Numbered from the stretch's first letter, positions 1 to 9,991 are shown. The stretch: DNA of 64,000 nucleotides from Mucilaginibacter limnophilus (GCF_004005815.1 NZ_SACK01000007.1:186001-250000), one strand, 5' to 3'. Notes: a model not told the origin generated them from the letters alone. Made by a program: numbers and translations.

Positions 1-503
1 TTCCATTTGGTAACTCCACGGTAATGCCATATAGCGAACAGTTCTTTATTGGCGGTAGCAACAGCTTAAGAGGCTTTAGGGCAAGATCAATTGGTCCTGG
101 TACATTTTACGCTGGCAGTAACAGTGATGGTGTAGGTTTCCTGCCCGATCAGGCCGGTGATATCCGCATAGAAGGAAATATTGAATGGCGTCCAAAGCTA
201 TTTAGTATAGTACGCGGTGCCGTGTTTGTTGATGCCGGTAATATCTGGTTGATGCGTGGTAACGGCGCGCAACCTGGAGCTGCCTTTGGTAAAGATTTTT
301 ACAAGGAATTTGCTGTTGATGCCGGCGTTGGTTTGCGTTTCGACGTAACTGTTCTGGTGCTGCGTACCGACTTTGGCTTCCCGATACGTAAACCATGGCT
401 GCCTGAAGGACAGCGGTGGGTGCTAAACCAGATAGATTTTAGCAGCAGCAGATGGCGCAGCGAAAACCTGATATTCAACCTGGCTATCGGTTATCCGTTT
501 TAG
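1..503 (+). CDS. Omp85-type outer membrane protein, TamL/BamA-like, C-terminal part (5' truncated by window)
   Basis: The reading frame is open at the left edge, so only about the last 166 residues are seen. They hold the end of a BamA/TamA-type 16-strand barrel: a GGSNSLRGFRARSIGPG segment, which is the conserved barrel-lumen RGF loop of Omp85 proteins, then alternating strands (FVDAGNIWL, FDVTVLVLRTDFGFPIRKP) and a terminal strand ending in GYPF with the usual aromatic last residue. Among Bacteroidota paralogs the look is nearest to the lipoprotein TamL, which works with TamB in outer membrane biogenesis; the N-terminus that would prove the lipoprotein is outside the window. A strong terminator follows. 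Family certain, TamL versus BamA is inference. Confidence 0.85.
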   Translation, partial: PFGNSTVMPYSEQFFIGGSNSLRGFRARSIGPGTFYAGSNSDGVGFLPDQAGDIRIEGNIEWRPKLFSIVRGAVFVDAGNIWLMRGNGAQPGAAFGKDFYKEFAVDAGVGLRFDVTVLVLRTDFGFPIRKPWLPEGQRWVLNQIDFSSSRWRSENLIFNLAIGYPF

Positions 504-536
504 GGTAGAGATCAGTGATTGGCGAATAGAAATTAG

Positions 537-562
537 AAAGCTTCCTTCGGGAAGCTTTTTTT
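537..562 (+). terminator. Rho-independent terminator after the Omp85 gene
   Basis: A 9-bp stem AAAGCTTCC/GGAAGCTTT closed by a TTCG tetraloop is followed by a run of T. It lies 34 bp after the stop codon. Confidence 0.9.
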
Positions 563-571
563 GCATTTAGA

Positions 572-614
572 CAGATTCAAAATCCGAAATCGAACATGCG
601 AATTCCGAAATCAA
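572..614 (+). repeat. Word-like intergenic repeat of the AATCCGAAATC family
   Basis: The gap before the retropepsin gene consists of degenerate tandem words (ATTC, AATCCGAAATC, GAATTCCGAAATC). The same words recur at 1122-1157 and 19377-19471, always between genes. Confidence 0.6.
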
Positions 615-617
615 AAC

Positions 618-625
618 TACCTTTG
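618..625 (+). promoter_or_regulatory. Bacteroidota -7 box TACCTTTG of the retropepsin gene
   Basis: Exact match to TAnnTTTG, ending 5 nt before the ATG at 631. A transcript starting at the normal distance from this box would begin at about the A of ATG, so the mRNA is probably leaderless. No clear -33 TTG. Confidence 0.65.
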
Positions 626-630
626 CGCCC

Positions 631-1056
631 ATGCAAACTACCATTCCGTTGCAAATGATTGACCTGCATGATGACGGCGTACATCCATTAATAGATATCA
701 GGCTATTCGGCAAAAAATTTAAACTTGTATTGGATACAGGCGCTTCACGTACCGCGCTTGATAAGGAGCTGCTTACTCAGGCAAATGCTGAAGCACTAAT
801 TTCGGCAACTGACAGACTTTCAACCGGACTTGGAACCAACAGCATGGAGTCATTTACTATGATGATAGATGATATGCGCATCGGACGGCTTAAGGTGGAG
901 CTATTTGAAGCCGCTGTATTGGATTTGTCAACTATCAACATCGCTTATGAACAGCTTAATCATCCGCAGGTGCTGGGTGTTTTAGGCGGTGATGTATTGA
1001 TGAAATACCAAGCGGTGATAGATTATGGTAAACGAAAGCTGAAGTTGAAGTATTAA
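631..1056 (+). CDS. Retropepsin-like aspartic protease, single domain
   Basis: A 141-residue protein of the clan AA, retroviral-type aspartyl protease fold, expected to act as a homodimer. The catalytic DTGA motif is at residues 35-38 (LVLDTGASRTALD), and the second half has the family's G-[IV]-L-GGD-L pattern (about residues 115-125) followed by an IDYGKRKL strand. No signal peptide or membrane segment is seen, so it is probably cytoplasmic; substrate unknown. It stands alone between two strong terminators. The start is set by the ATG just behind a -7 box. Catalytic activity is inferred from the motif only. Confidence 0.8.
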   Translation: MQTTIPLQMIDLHDDGVHPLIDIRLFGKKFKLVLDTGASRTALDKELLTQANAEALISATDRLSTGLGTNSMESFTMMIDDMRIGRLKVELFEAAVLDLSTINIAYEQLNHPQVLGVLGGDVLMKYQAVIDYGKRKLKLKY

Positions 1057-1080
1057 GAAGTAAAAGAAAATCTCAAAATA

Positions 1081-1117
1081 AAAGAAAGAGCCTTTCAAAA
1101 TGGAAGGCTCTTTCTTT
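1081..1117. terminator. Bidirectional terminator between the retropepsin gene and gyrB
   Basis: A long hairpin: AAAGAAAGAGCCTTTC pairs with GGAAGGCTCTTTCTTT across a 5-nt loop. T-runs follow on the + strand and A-runs precede it, so it can end both convergent genes. Confidence 0.85.
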
Positions 1118-1121
1118 TATC

Positions 1122-1157
1122 ATAAATCCGAAATCAAAATCCAGATTCGAAATCAAA
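1122..1157. repeat. Word-like intergenic repeat of the AATCCGAAATC family
   Basis: AAATCCGAAATCAAAATCC followed by AGATTCGAAATCAAA, directly beyond the 3' end of gyrB. Same words as at 572-614 and 19377-19471. Confidence 0.55.
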
Positions 1158-1158
1158 C

Positions 1159-3123
<1,965 letters not shown>

Positions 3124-3139
3124 TTAATACAATAACCTT

Positions 3140-3147
3140 CAAAAATA
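3140..3147 (-). promoter_or_regulatory. -7 box TATTTTTG of gyrB
   Basis: Exact TAnnTTTG on the minus strand, ending 22 nt before the gyrB ATG, leaving a leader of roughly 17 nt. Confidence 0.55.
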
Positions 3148-3238
3148 CACAAAATATGCGGAATTGCCGCATTGTTGATAAGTAATGACACTGTGGAAAC
3201 AACTGCCGAAAATGATTAGGATACTTATTGTTAAAGTT

Positions 3239-3246
3239 TATATTTG
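3239..3246 (+). promoter_or_regulatory. -7 box TATATTTG of the OmpH-like lipoprotein gene
   Basis: Exact TAnnTTTG, 23 nt before the chosen ATG at 3270; an AAGGA ribosome binding site lies just before that ATG. Confidence 0.6.
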
Positions 3247-3269
3247 TGAAATTTTTTTTAATAAGGACG

Positions 3270-3890
3270 ATGATACAAAGAGCATCTTTTTTCACAAAAT
3301 TTACACTGGGTACCGCTGCTTCGGCTCTGTTGCTTGCCGGCGTAATCACTTCATGTAACCAAAACAAAACTGCTGATAAACCAGCTGCTGCAACAACTGC
3401 AACCCCTGCTGCGGCACCTGAAAAGGCAGAGATAGTATATATTAACCAGGATACTTTGCTGGCTAAATATGATTATGTTAAAGATATGAGCGACCGTCTG
3501 CAAAAGAAAGGTCGTTCGGCACAAAGCGATGTTGAATCGCGCAGGCAGGCATTTCAGCGTGAAGTGGCTGAATATCAAAAAAACGCGCAAACTTTAAGCG
3601 CCGAACAACGTGCACCTATCGAGCAGCGTTTACAGCGTAAAGGACAGGAACTGCAAGGTTATGAGCAAAATGCTACCGCTCAGTTCCAGAATGAATCGGG
3701 CAGCGAGAACGAGAAGCTTTTTAACAAAATAACCGAATATCTTAAAAAATACGCAAAGGATAAAGGCTACAAACTGGTGTTAAGCTACTCGCGCACCAAC
3801 CCAACAGTATTATATGGCGACGCAAGTTTAGATGTAACTGCTGATGTGGTTAAGAACCTGAACGAAGAGTACAAAAAAGACAAAAAATAA
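3270..3890 (+). CDS. OmpH/Skp-family periplasmic lipoprotein
   Basis: A 206-residue OmpH-like protein. The start is the ATG behind AAGGA, giving MIQRASFF and a signal peptide with a lipobox ending at Cys (LLAGVITSCNQN), so it is probably lipid-anchored, unlike the soluble Skp-like pair at 27.3-28.4 kb. After an Ala/Thr/Pro-rich linker come the typical first strand (EIVYINQDTLLAKYDYVKDM), a long basic coiled coil (about residues 75-140) and the closing segment YKLVLSYSRTNPTVLYGD with DVTADVVKNLNEEYKK. Family knowledge: Skp proteins are jawed chaperones for unfolded outer membrane proteins. The specific client is unknown. Confidence 0.85.
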   Translation: MIQRASFFTKFTLGTAASALLLAGVITSCNQNKTADKPAAATTATPAAAPEKAEIVYINQDTLLAKYDYVKDMSDRLQKKGRSAQSDVESRRQAFQREVAEYQKNAQTLSAEQRAPIEQRLQRKGQELQGYEQNATAQFQNESGSENEKLFNKITEYLKKYAKDKGYKLVLSYSRTNPTVLYGDASLDVTADVVKNLNEEYKKDKK

Positions 3891-3904
3891 TGTGAGGATT
3901 TGCT

Positions 3905-3924
3905 GATGTGCAAATATGCAGATG
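3905..3924 (-). repeat. 20-nt intergenic word repeat, inverted copy of 6114-6133
   Basis: The minus strand reads CATCTGCATATTTGCACATC, an exact 20-nt match to the plus strand at 6114-6133. It precedes the terminator of the lipoprotein gene. Confidence 0.6.
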
Positions 3925-3930
3925 AAATTT

Positions 3931-3957
3931 AGCCCTGGTAATAATCAGGGCTTTTTT
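3931..3957 (+). terminator. Terminator after the OmpH-like lipoprotein gene
   Basis: Perfect stem AGCCCTG/CAGGGCT with an 8-nt loop, followed by six T. Confidence 0.9.
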
Positions 3958-3985
3958 GTTGAAATCGGGCTCAACTCAAAATTAC

Positions 3986-3993
3986 TATCTTTG
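3986..3993 (+). promoter_or_regulatory. -7 box TATCTTTG of engB, leaderless spacing
   Basis: Exact TAnnTTTG ending 4 nt before the ATG at 3998, too close to leave a leader. No Shine-Dalgarno sequence is present. Confidence 0.65.
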
Positions 3994-3997
3994 TAAA

Positions 3998-4618
3998 ATG
4001 ATTGTTAAATCTGCCGACTTCATTTGCAGCAATACGCAAATTTCAAAGCTCCCGCCCCCGGTACTGCCCGAATATGCTTTTATAGGCCGGTCAAACGTCG
4101 GCAAGTCGTCACTCATCAATATGCTCACCGGTAAAAAGGGCTTGGCTAAAACCTCGCAAACGCCGGGTAAAACGCAGCTTATCAATCATTTTTTAATAAA
4201 TGAAAACTGGTATCTGGTTGATCTACCCGGTTATGGTTATGCGCGTATTTCAAAAAGTAAAAAAGAAGACTGGGATAAGTTTATCCGGACCTACCTCGAC
4301 AAGCGAGAAAGCCTGCAATGTGTGATGGTACTAATTGATAGCCGTCTCGAACCGCAAAAGATTGACCTTGCGTTTTGTAATTGGCTGGGTGAAAAAGGCC
4401 TGTCGTTTGTGCTGGTTTTCACCAAAGCTGATAAACAATCGGCGTTAAAAACCGAGCAGAACGTTGCCAAATTCAGAAAAGCGCTGCTGAAAACTTTTGA
4501 AGAGGCTCCGCAGATGTTCATCACCTCATCAGAAACGCAAACCGGCCGCGATGAAGTGCTGGGTTTTATTGATGAAGTGAACAAAGGATTTGAGGTGCCG
4601 GAGTATAAAGGGATATGA
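3998..4618 (+). CDS. engB: Ribosome biogenesis GTP-binding protein EngB (YihA/YsxC)
   Basis: A 206-residue essential-type GTPase that helps mature the large ribosomal subunit. G motifs are all visible: G1 GRSNVGKSS (30-38), G2 region TSQTPGKT with its Thr (52-59), G3 DLPGYG (75-80), G4 TKADK (142-146) and G5 SSETQTG. A longer reading from 3956 exists but lacks family similarity before MIVKSADFICSNT, which is the usual N-terminus. The gene ends in ATGA, shared with the start of the downstream DUF559 gene, so the two may be translationally coupled. Confidence 0.95.
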   Translation: MIVKSADFICSNTQISKLPPPVLPEYAFIGRSNVGKSSLINMLTGKKGLAKTSQTPGKTQLINHFLINENWYLVDLPGYGYARISKSKKEDWDKFIRTYLDKRESLQCVMVLIDSRLEPQKIDLAFCNWLGEKGLSFVLVFTKADKQSALKTEQNVAKFRKALLKTFEEAPQMFITSSETQTGRDEVLGFIDEVNKGFEVPEYKGI

Positions 4619-5007
4619 GATGTGTAATGAGGCGAAAAATTATTCCATACAATTCGAAGTTAAAAGAGTTTGCACGCAAATTAAGGAATGATAGCACGTT
4701 GGGGGAGATACTTCTTTGGAAAGAACTCAATAATAAACAGTTCTATGGTTATGATTTTCAACGTCAAAAGCCTTTGCTGGAATTCATTGCGGATTTTTAT
4801 TGTAACGAACTATCCCTTGTTATCGAAATTGATGGTGATTATCATAATCATGAAGAAGCATTTAAATTAGACATTGAGCGTGTGGTTAAATTAAAAGAAT
4901 GGGGATTAAACATTCTTAGATTTACTGAGAACGAGGTGCGAAAAGATATGACCAACGTATTACGCGGCATTGAAGGGTACATTTTGGATTATCAAAAAAA
5001 CGACTGA
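4615..5007 (+). CDS. DUF559 family PD-(D/E)XK-type endonuclease-like protein
   Basis: A 130-residue small protein of the DUF559/Vsr-like nuclease superfamily. It shows the family's N-terminal helix with a Leu-Trp pattern (TLGEILLWKELNNKQF, residues 28-43), a Q-R-Q strand, then the catalytic core: D60 in EFIADFY, E71 and D73 in VIEIDGDYHNH, and the final strand GLNILRFTENEV. The start overlaps the engB stop by ATGA; a second in-frame ATG at 4627 is possible. A pair of inverted CCCCTC-type palindromes follows directly. Function is unknown; the family has been viewed as mobile or selfish in places, which the flanking repeats would fit. Confidence 0.85.
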   Translation: MRCVMRRKIIPYNSKLKEFARKLRNDSTLGEILLWKELNNKQFYGYDFQRQKPLLEFIADFYCNELSLVIEIDGDYHNHEEAFKLDIERVVKLKEWGLNILRFTENEVRKDMTNVLRGIEGYILDYQKND

Positions 5008-5025
5008 ATTTTGCAATTCAAATGT

Positions 5026-5141
5026 TCCCCTCTTGAGAGGGGGTGCATAAACTTAAATTAACTACTGACATTAATGGGGTGTGTTTTGTCAGTAAAAGAA
5101 AATTCATTAACACACCCCTGCCCCTCTCAAGAGGGGAGCTT
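5026..5141. repeat. Composite inverted repeat (REP-like palindrome pair) beside the DUF559 gene
   Basis: Two 16-nt cores, CCCCTCTTGAGAGGGG (5027-5042) and CCCCTCTCAAGAGGGG (5121-5136), are exact reverse complements, and each can also fold on itself. Nested between them are ACTGACA/TGTCAGT (5064-5070, 5087-5093) and GGGGTGTGTT/AACACACCCC (5076-5085, 5109-5118). The whole 116 bp could form a cruciform. It fills the gap between the nuclease gene and the UbiA-type gene. Confidence 0.85.
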
Positions 5142-5147
5142 TAAAAT

Positions 5148-5999
5148 ATGAAAAAATATTTCTCTCTCGTAACATTCTCACATACCATATTCGCCATGCC
5201 GTTTGCCTTTATCGGCTTCTTTTTGGCGGTTACTACCACCCATCACAGGTTTGAGTGGCCAAAGCTGCTAATGATGGTGTTGTGTATGGTTTTCGCGCGG
5301 AACTCGGCGATGGCGTTTAACCGCTACCTCGACCGGGATATCGACGCGAAGAACCCCCGCACCAAACAGCGCGATATACCTGCCGGGCGTATCAGTGCAC
5401 GTAATGCGTTGGTATTTACTATTACCAACTGCCTGTTGTTTGTTGCTACCACTTGGTTTATCAATCCGCTGTGCTTTTATTTGTCGCCTGTGGCGTTACT
5501 GGTGGTTTTAGGTTACAGCGCTACCAAGCGGTTTACTGCGCTTTGCCATATGGTGTTGGGCTTGGGCTTGTCACTTGCACCTATAGGCGCTTATCTTGTA
5601 GTAACCGGTGAGTTTGCACTTACACCCATCTTTTTCTCGCTATCGGTATTGTGTTGGGTGAGCGGCTTCGATATCATTTATGCCCTGCAGGACGAGGACT
5701 TCGACCGCGACCAGAAATTACATTCTATTCCTGCTTATTTAGGGAAAGTGCGGGCGTTGAACCTGTCGACACTATTGCACGTATTTTCATCTATATTTAT
5801 TGTAATGCCGGTATTTGTCACCCATGTAGGTGTGCTTTATTATGTAGGCATTCTGTTTTTCTGCGCTATGCTGATCTATCAGCACCTGCTGGTAAAACCT
5901 ACTGATTTGAGCCGAGTAAACTTTGCTTTCATGACGACAAACGGCATTGCCAGCGTGGTATTCGCTGTGTTGTTTTTGCTTGATAGGGCCACTTTGTAA
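5148..5999 (+). CDS. UbiA-family prenyltransferase (4-hydroxybenzoate polyprenyltransferase-like)
   Basis: An integral membrane prenyltransferase of 283 residues with about eight to nine hydrophobic segments. The first Asp-rich motif is NRYLDRDID (58-66), the second YALQDEDFDRDQ (about 178-189); both bind Mg-prenyl diphosphate. The sequence resembles the UbiA-like branch found in menaquinone-making bacteria (4-hydroxybenzoate octaprenyltransferase-like, called MqnP in the futalosine route). Which quinone route it serves cannot be told here; ubiE at 17 kb shows that a methylated quinone is made. A GAGGGGAGC stretch from the upstream palindrome overlaps its ribosome binding site region. Confidence 0.85.
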   Translation: MKKYFSLVTFSHTIFAMPFAFIGFFLAVTTTHHRFEWPKLLMMVLCMVFARNSAMAFNRYLDRDIDAKNPRTKQRDIPAGRISARNALVFTITNCLLFVATTWFINPLCFYLSPVALLVVLGYSATKRFTALCHMVLGLGLSLAPIGAYLVVTGEFALTPIFFSLSVLCWVSGFDIIYALQDEDFDRDQKLHSIPAYLGKVRALNLSTLLHVFSSIFIVMPVFVTHVGVLYYVGILFFCAMLIYQHLLVKPTDLSRVNFAFMTTNGIASVVFAVLFLLDRATL

Positions 6000-6113
6000 T
6001 TGCGATTGGCCGATACCGCATTGTAACTAAGTTTTCAATATTCGTAATTTATTAATCTGAAATTCCGGTTCAGACAAAATTTGGACAATTCTAAAATCAT
6101 CCGCACATTAGCA

Positions 6114-6133
6114 CATCTGCATATTTGCACATC
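6114..6133 (+). repeat. 20-nt intergenic word repeat, copy of 3905-3924
   Basis: CATCTGCATATTTGCACATC, inside a longer run of GCACAT words (6103-6134) just before the M3 peptidase start. It contains CATATTTG, one base off the -7 consensus, 11 nt before the ATG. Confidence 0.6.
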
Positions 6134-6138
6134 CAACC

Positions 6139-7842
6139 ATGATACACAAAAAAACACGAACATACATCCCTGCTGATCTTGATATCAAATGGGAGAACCT
6201 TGAGCCGATATATCGCGAACTGCTGGACAGGCCTATTAATTCAGTTGCTGAGTTAGAGCAATGGTTGCACGACCGCAGCGAACTCGAGGCTGCATTAGAA
6301 GAAGATTTTGCATGGCGCTATATCCGTATGACATGCGATACCAACAGCGAAGAACTGCTGCAAAAATTCCAGTATTTCGCTACTGAAATCGAGCCTAAAA
6401 CTGCACAGTATAGTAATGAACTGAATAAAAAACTGGTTGACAGCGAGTATGTTGATCAGTTGGACAGTCATAAATATTTTGTTTACCTGCGTGGTATTAA
6501 AAAGGCACTTGAGCTTTTTAGAGAAGAAAATATACCGTTGCAAACGGAGATTCAGGTTGAGCAGCAAAAATATCAGCAGATCACCGGCTCAATGTCGGTA
6601 CACATTGGCGATAAGGAGTTTACCCTTGAACAGGCCGGGGCCTTGTTAAAAGACACCGACCGCAGCAAACGGCAGGAAGCCTGGGAAAAGATCACCGCCC
6701 GTCGTTTACAAGACAGGGAAAAGCTGGATGAACTGTTCAATCACCTGCGTTCGCTACGCCATAAAGTGGCATTAAATGCCGGTTTTGAAAACTTCCGCGA
6801 TTATATGTTCCAGGCGCTCGGACGGTTTGATTACACACCCCAGGATTGCTATGCTTTCCACGCTGCTATTGAAACGGAAATAGTTCCTATCCTGCATGAG
6901 CAGGCCGAGAAACGTCGGGAAGCTTTGAGTTTAGAAGTGCTTAAGCCTTGGGATACTGATGTGGATATCACAGGCAAAGCGCCGCTTAAACCGTTTAAAA
7001 ACGGCGACGATTTGATTGAGAAATCTATTCAATGCTTTAGTAACATCAACCGTTATCTGGGAGAGAGATTAGAGATTATGAAAGATAATGGTCTGTTTGA
7101 TGTAGAAAGCCGTAAAGGCAAAGCGCCGGGTGGTTACAACTATCCGCTATCTGAAACCGGCGCTCCGTTCATTTTCATGAACTCGGCAAATACCTTCCGC
7201 GACCTTACCACTATGGTGCACGAGGGAGGCCATGCGGTTCATACTTTTTTAACCGCTGATCTTGAACTGAATGACTTTAAGCACTGCCCAAGCGAAGTTG
7301 CCGAGCTGGCATCCATGTCGATGGAGCTGATATCAATGGACAACTGGAACGTGTATTTTGATAATGAGGAAGACCTGCAACGCGCCAAACGTGACCAGTT
7401 GTTCGATGTACTGAAAACGCTGCCATGGGTAGCGGTAGTAGACCAATTTCAGCATTGGATATATACCAACCCAGACCATACCGCTGAAGAGCGCCGTGAG
7501 GCCTGGAAGCAAATATACGAGCCATTCGGCGCGGGCTTTGTTGATTGGAGCGAACACCCTGATGCTGAAGCTAACCTGTGGCAAAAGCAACTGCATATTT
7601 TTGAGGTGCCGTTCTATTATATTGAATACGGCATGGCACAACTTGGCGCTATTGCTGTTTGGAAGAATTACAAAGAAAATCCCGAAAAAGGCTTACAGCA
7701 ATATCTCGAGGCACTCAAACTTGGCTATACCAAAACCATAAAGGAGATTTATGAAACCGCTGGGATCAGGTTTGATTTCAGCGCGGCGTATGTAAAGGAA
7801 CTGGCGGATTTTATTAAGGCGGAGATAGATAAGCTTAATTAA
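6139..7842 (+). CDS. M3 family oligoendopeptidase (PepF-like)
   Basis: A 567-residue cytoplasmic zinc metallopeptidase that degrades short peptides. The HEXXH motif is H361-E-G-G-H365 (MVHEGGHAVHTF), with the third ligand expected in the following helix (VAELASMSMELIS). N-terminal part is the helical M3 substrate channel; the C-terminal part has the family's FDWSxxxxAxxxWxxQLHIF-like block (VDWSEHPDAEANLWQKQLHI). No signal peptide. Length matches the Bacteroidota M3 type of about 570 residues. It appears monocistronic. Confidence 0.93.
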   Translation: MIHKKTRTYIPADLDIKWENLEPIYRELLDRPINSVAELEQWLHDRSELEAALEEDFAWRYIRMTCDTNSEELLQKFQYFATEIEPKTAQYSNELNKKLVDSEYVDQLDSHKYFVYLRGIKKALELFREENIPLQTEIQVEQQKYQQITGSMSVHIGDKEFTLEQAGALLKDTDRSKRQEAWEKITARRLQDREKLDELFNHLRSLRHKVALNAGFENFRDYMFQALGRFDYTPQDCYAFHAAIETEIVPILHEQAEKRREALSLEVLKPWDTDVDITGKAPLKPFKNGDDLIEKSIQCFSNINRYLGERLEIMKDNGLFDVESRKGKAPGGYNYPLSETGAPFIFMNSANTFRDLTTMVHEGGHAVHTFLTADLELNDFKHCPSEVAELASMSMELISMDNWNVYFDNEEDLQRAKRDQLFDVLKTLPWVAVVDQFQHWIYTNPDHTAEERREAWKQIYEPFGAGFVDWSEHPDAEANLWQKQLHIFEVPFYYIEYGMAQLGAIAVWKNYKENPEKGLQQYLEALKLGYTKTIKEIYETAGIRFDFSAAYVKELADFIKAEIDKLN

Positions 7843-7912
7843 TTGCTTATTAAACAGAGGTGTAATTTATCTTGAGTGCCTATATTAGGTGCTCAATTAT
7901 GCCTTTTTTATC

Positions 7913-9247
7913 ATGAGAAAAACCCTGTGTGCCTTGCTGTTAGCAGTAGTACTGCAGCCTGTATTTGCCCAAACTAAATTAGCGCCCGAAACACCCGCGC
8001 AAAAACAAAAGCGTATGGCTTGGTGGCAGCACGACCGCTTTGGCATGTTTATCCATTGGGGTTTATATGCTTTGCCGGCCCGGAACGAGTGGGTTAAGCA
8101 TAACGAAAAGATCAACGACAGTACCTATCAGGTGTATTTTGACATGTTCGATCCCGACCTGTATGATGCTAAGCGCTGGGCTCTAAAAGCAAAACAGGCA
8201 GGTATGAAATATGCCGTACTAACTACAAAGCATCACGACGGTTTTTGCTTGTTCGACAGTAAATACACCGATTATAAAGCAACCAATACTGCTGCAAAGC
8301 GTGATTTGGTACGTGAGTTTGTCGACGCCTTCAGGGCGCAAGGTATTAAGATCGGCTTCTACTATTCGTTGTTAGACTGGCATCATCCTGACTTTACAAT
8401 CGACAGGATACATCCGCAAGCGCCTAAAGATGCTACCGATGCCGATTATGCCCGGCTTAACAAGGGGCGTGACATGGCCAGGTACCGTCAGTACATGCGT
8501 AACCAGATAACCGAATTGCTTACCAATTATGGCAAGATTGATATTTTATGGCTTGACTTCTCATATCCGGATAAAAACGGCAAAGGCCGTGACGACTGGC
8601 GTTCTGTTGAACTGTTAAAGCTGATTAAGAAACTGCAGCCTGGAATTATACTGGATAACCGCCTTGATATTAATGACCTGCCCGGAGGCGCCGATTTTGA
8701 AACACCGGAACAGGTTGGCCCTGAAGAATTAATGAAATACCGAGGCAAGCCGTTTGAAACTTGCCAGACATTCTCTGGATCGTGGGGATACTACCGGGAT
8801 GAAACTACCTGGAAAACTCAAAGGCAATTGCTTGACCTTTTAATAACAAGTACAGCCAATGGCGGTAACCTGATACTGAATGTCGGCCCAACCGCACGCG
8901 GCGAGTTCGACTATCGCGCTAATAACGCACTTGACAGCATTGCTCATTGGATGCATGCTAACAGCAAATCCATTTATGGCTGCACATACGCCCCGGCTGA
9001 GTTCAAAGCGCCTGATGGCACAAGGTTAACTTATAACCCTGTTACCAGGCGGCTGTATGTACATTTGTTGGACTATCCTGATAAGAAGATAAAACTATCA
9101 GGCTTTCAGGGCAAAGTAAGATACGCGCAGTTTCTGCATGATGATTCAGAGTTGATTATGCATAAAAATGACAACGATATCACTTTAGATCTGTCTAAAA
9201 CAAAGCCACCTTATGTTGTACCGGTAATCGAATTAGTAATGAACTGA
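7913..9247 (+). CDS. Alpha-L-fucosidase, GH29
   Basis: A secreted glycoside hydrolase of 444 residues removing alpha-linked fucose. Residues 1-20 (MRKTLCALLLAVVLQPVFAQ) are a signal peptide, which sets the start at 7913 rather than the upstream GTG at 7889. GH29 hallmarks: HDRFGMFIHWGLYA near 40-54, TTKHHDGFCLFDS, YYSLLDWHHP, and the nucleophile Asp in ILWLDFSYPD (about D215), then GGNLILNVGPTARGEFD. A C-terminal beta-sandwich of about 80 residues follows. Likely periplasmic. No SusCD pair or other polysaccharide-utilization gene is next to it, so the substrate is unclear. Confidence 0.93.
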   Translation: MRKTLCALLLAVVLQPVFAQTKLAPETPAQKQKRMAWWQHDRFGMFIHWGLYALPARNEWVKHNEKINDSTYQVYFDMFDPDLYDAKRWALKAKQAGMKYAVLTTKHHDGFCLFDSKYTDYKATNTAAKRDLVREFVDAFRAQGIKIGFYYSLLDWHHPDFTIDRIHPQAPKDATDADYARLNKGRDMARYRQYMRNQITELLTNYGKIDILWLDFSYPDKNGKGRDDWRSVELLKLIKKLQPGIILDNRLDINDLPGGADFETPEQVGPEELMKYRGKPFETCQTFSGSWGYYRDETTWKTQRQLLDLLITSTANGGNLILNVGPTARGEFDYRANNALDSIAHWMHANSKSIYGCTYAPAEFKAPDGTRLTYNPVTRRLYVHLLDYPDKKIKLSGFQGKVRYAQFLHDDSELIMHKNDNDITLDLSKTKPPYVVPVIELVMN

Positions 9248-9334
9248 TTTTGTATGCTAATTGATACAATTTAACTTTATTTAACAGAAATTGTGAAGTA
9301 AATTAACCCTTATTGGCATGGTTATGGCAATACC

Positions 9335-9991
9335 ATGCTTATGAAAAAGACAATTGCAACCATATTCAGCGTTATAGCTGTCACAATATCGGCTTATGCC
9401 CAGGAGCTTAAGCCTGTTAAGATAGATAACCAGGTAAGCGTGAACTTACCGGCAGATTATCAGTTAAAAGACACCTTAGGTCAAAAAATATTTTCTGCCA
9501 ATGGCAATTTGGGCTACATGGTAGTAATTAAAGCCGCTAACCCGAATACCAAGCCGCTTAAAAAAGAAAAAGACCTGAATAAGGTTTTTAAAGAATATAT
9601 AAGCAAGGTACAAGGTCAGTCGGACGGCAGTGTGCTAAATCAGCGCGATACTACTATTGGAAACCTTAAGGCTACCGTTTTCGGACTTGAAACAAATGAT
9701 GCTAACGGCCCTCAAATTCGTGACTTTGCGGTAATTTACACCCAGGATGCTACTTATACTTTTGAGTACCTGTATCCAACAAGCAGGAAAGATCTGATTA
9801 AGGATGAGCACAATGCTTTCTTTAGCTCGATAAATACCTCACCACAGCTACAGCGTACCGATCAGTACACTAATACTGCATCAGAAGGGATATCAGTTGG
9901 TAAGATAGCCATATGGGGTGGCGGCGCGCTTGTGCTATTAATGATCGGTTATTTTGTGTTCAGAAAGAAAACTGAGACAGCGATGTCTTAA
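9335..9991 (+). CDS. Secreted protein with C-terminal membrane anchor, function unknown
   Basis: A 218-residue protein I cannot place firmly. It has a signal peptide (MKKTIATIFSVIAVTISAYAQ), a mixed alpha/beta body (about 25-175: VSVNLPADYQLKDT, LKATVFGLETND, FAVIYTQDATYTFEYLYP) that resembles small lipoprotein or PsbP-like folds, and a C-terminal membrane helix (GKIAIWGGGALVLLMIGYFVF) followed by the positive end FRKKTE. The body would face the periplasm. Either ATG 9335 or ATG 9341 may be the start. It ends in a terminator shared with the convergent PAP2 gene. Confidence 0.7.
   Translation: MLMKKTIATIFSVIAVTISAYAQELKPVKIDNQVSVNLPADYQLKDTLGQKIFSANGNLGYMVVIKAANPNTKPLKKEKDLNKVFKEYISKVQGQSDGSVLNQRDTTIGNLKATVFGLETNDANGPQIRDFAVIYTQDATYTFEYLYPTSRKDLIKDEHNAFFSSINTSPQLQRTDQYTNTASEGISVGKIAIWGGGALVLLMIGYFVFRKKTETAMS

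Noticed and set aside
5026-5141. Simple Rho-independent terminator behind the DUF559 gene
   Set aside because: Neither palindrome is followed by a T-run; two reverse-complement cores plus nested repeats go beyond a terminator.
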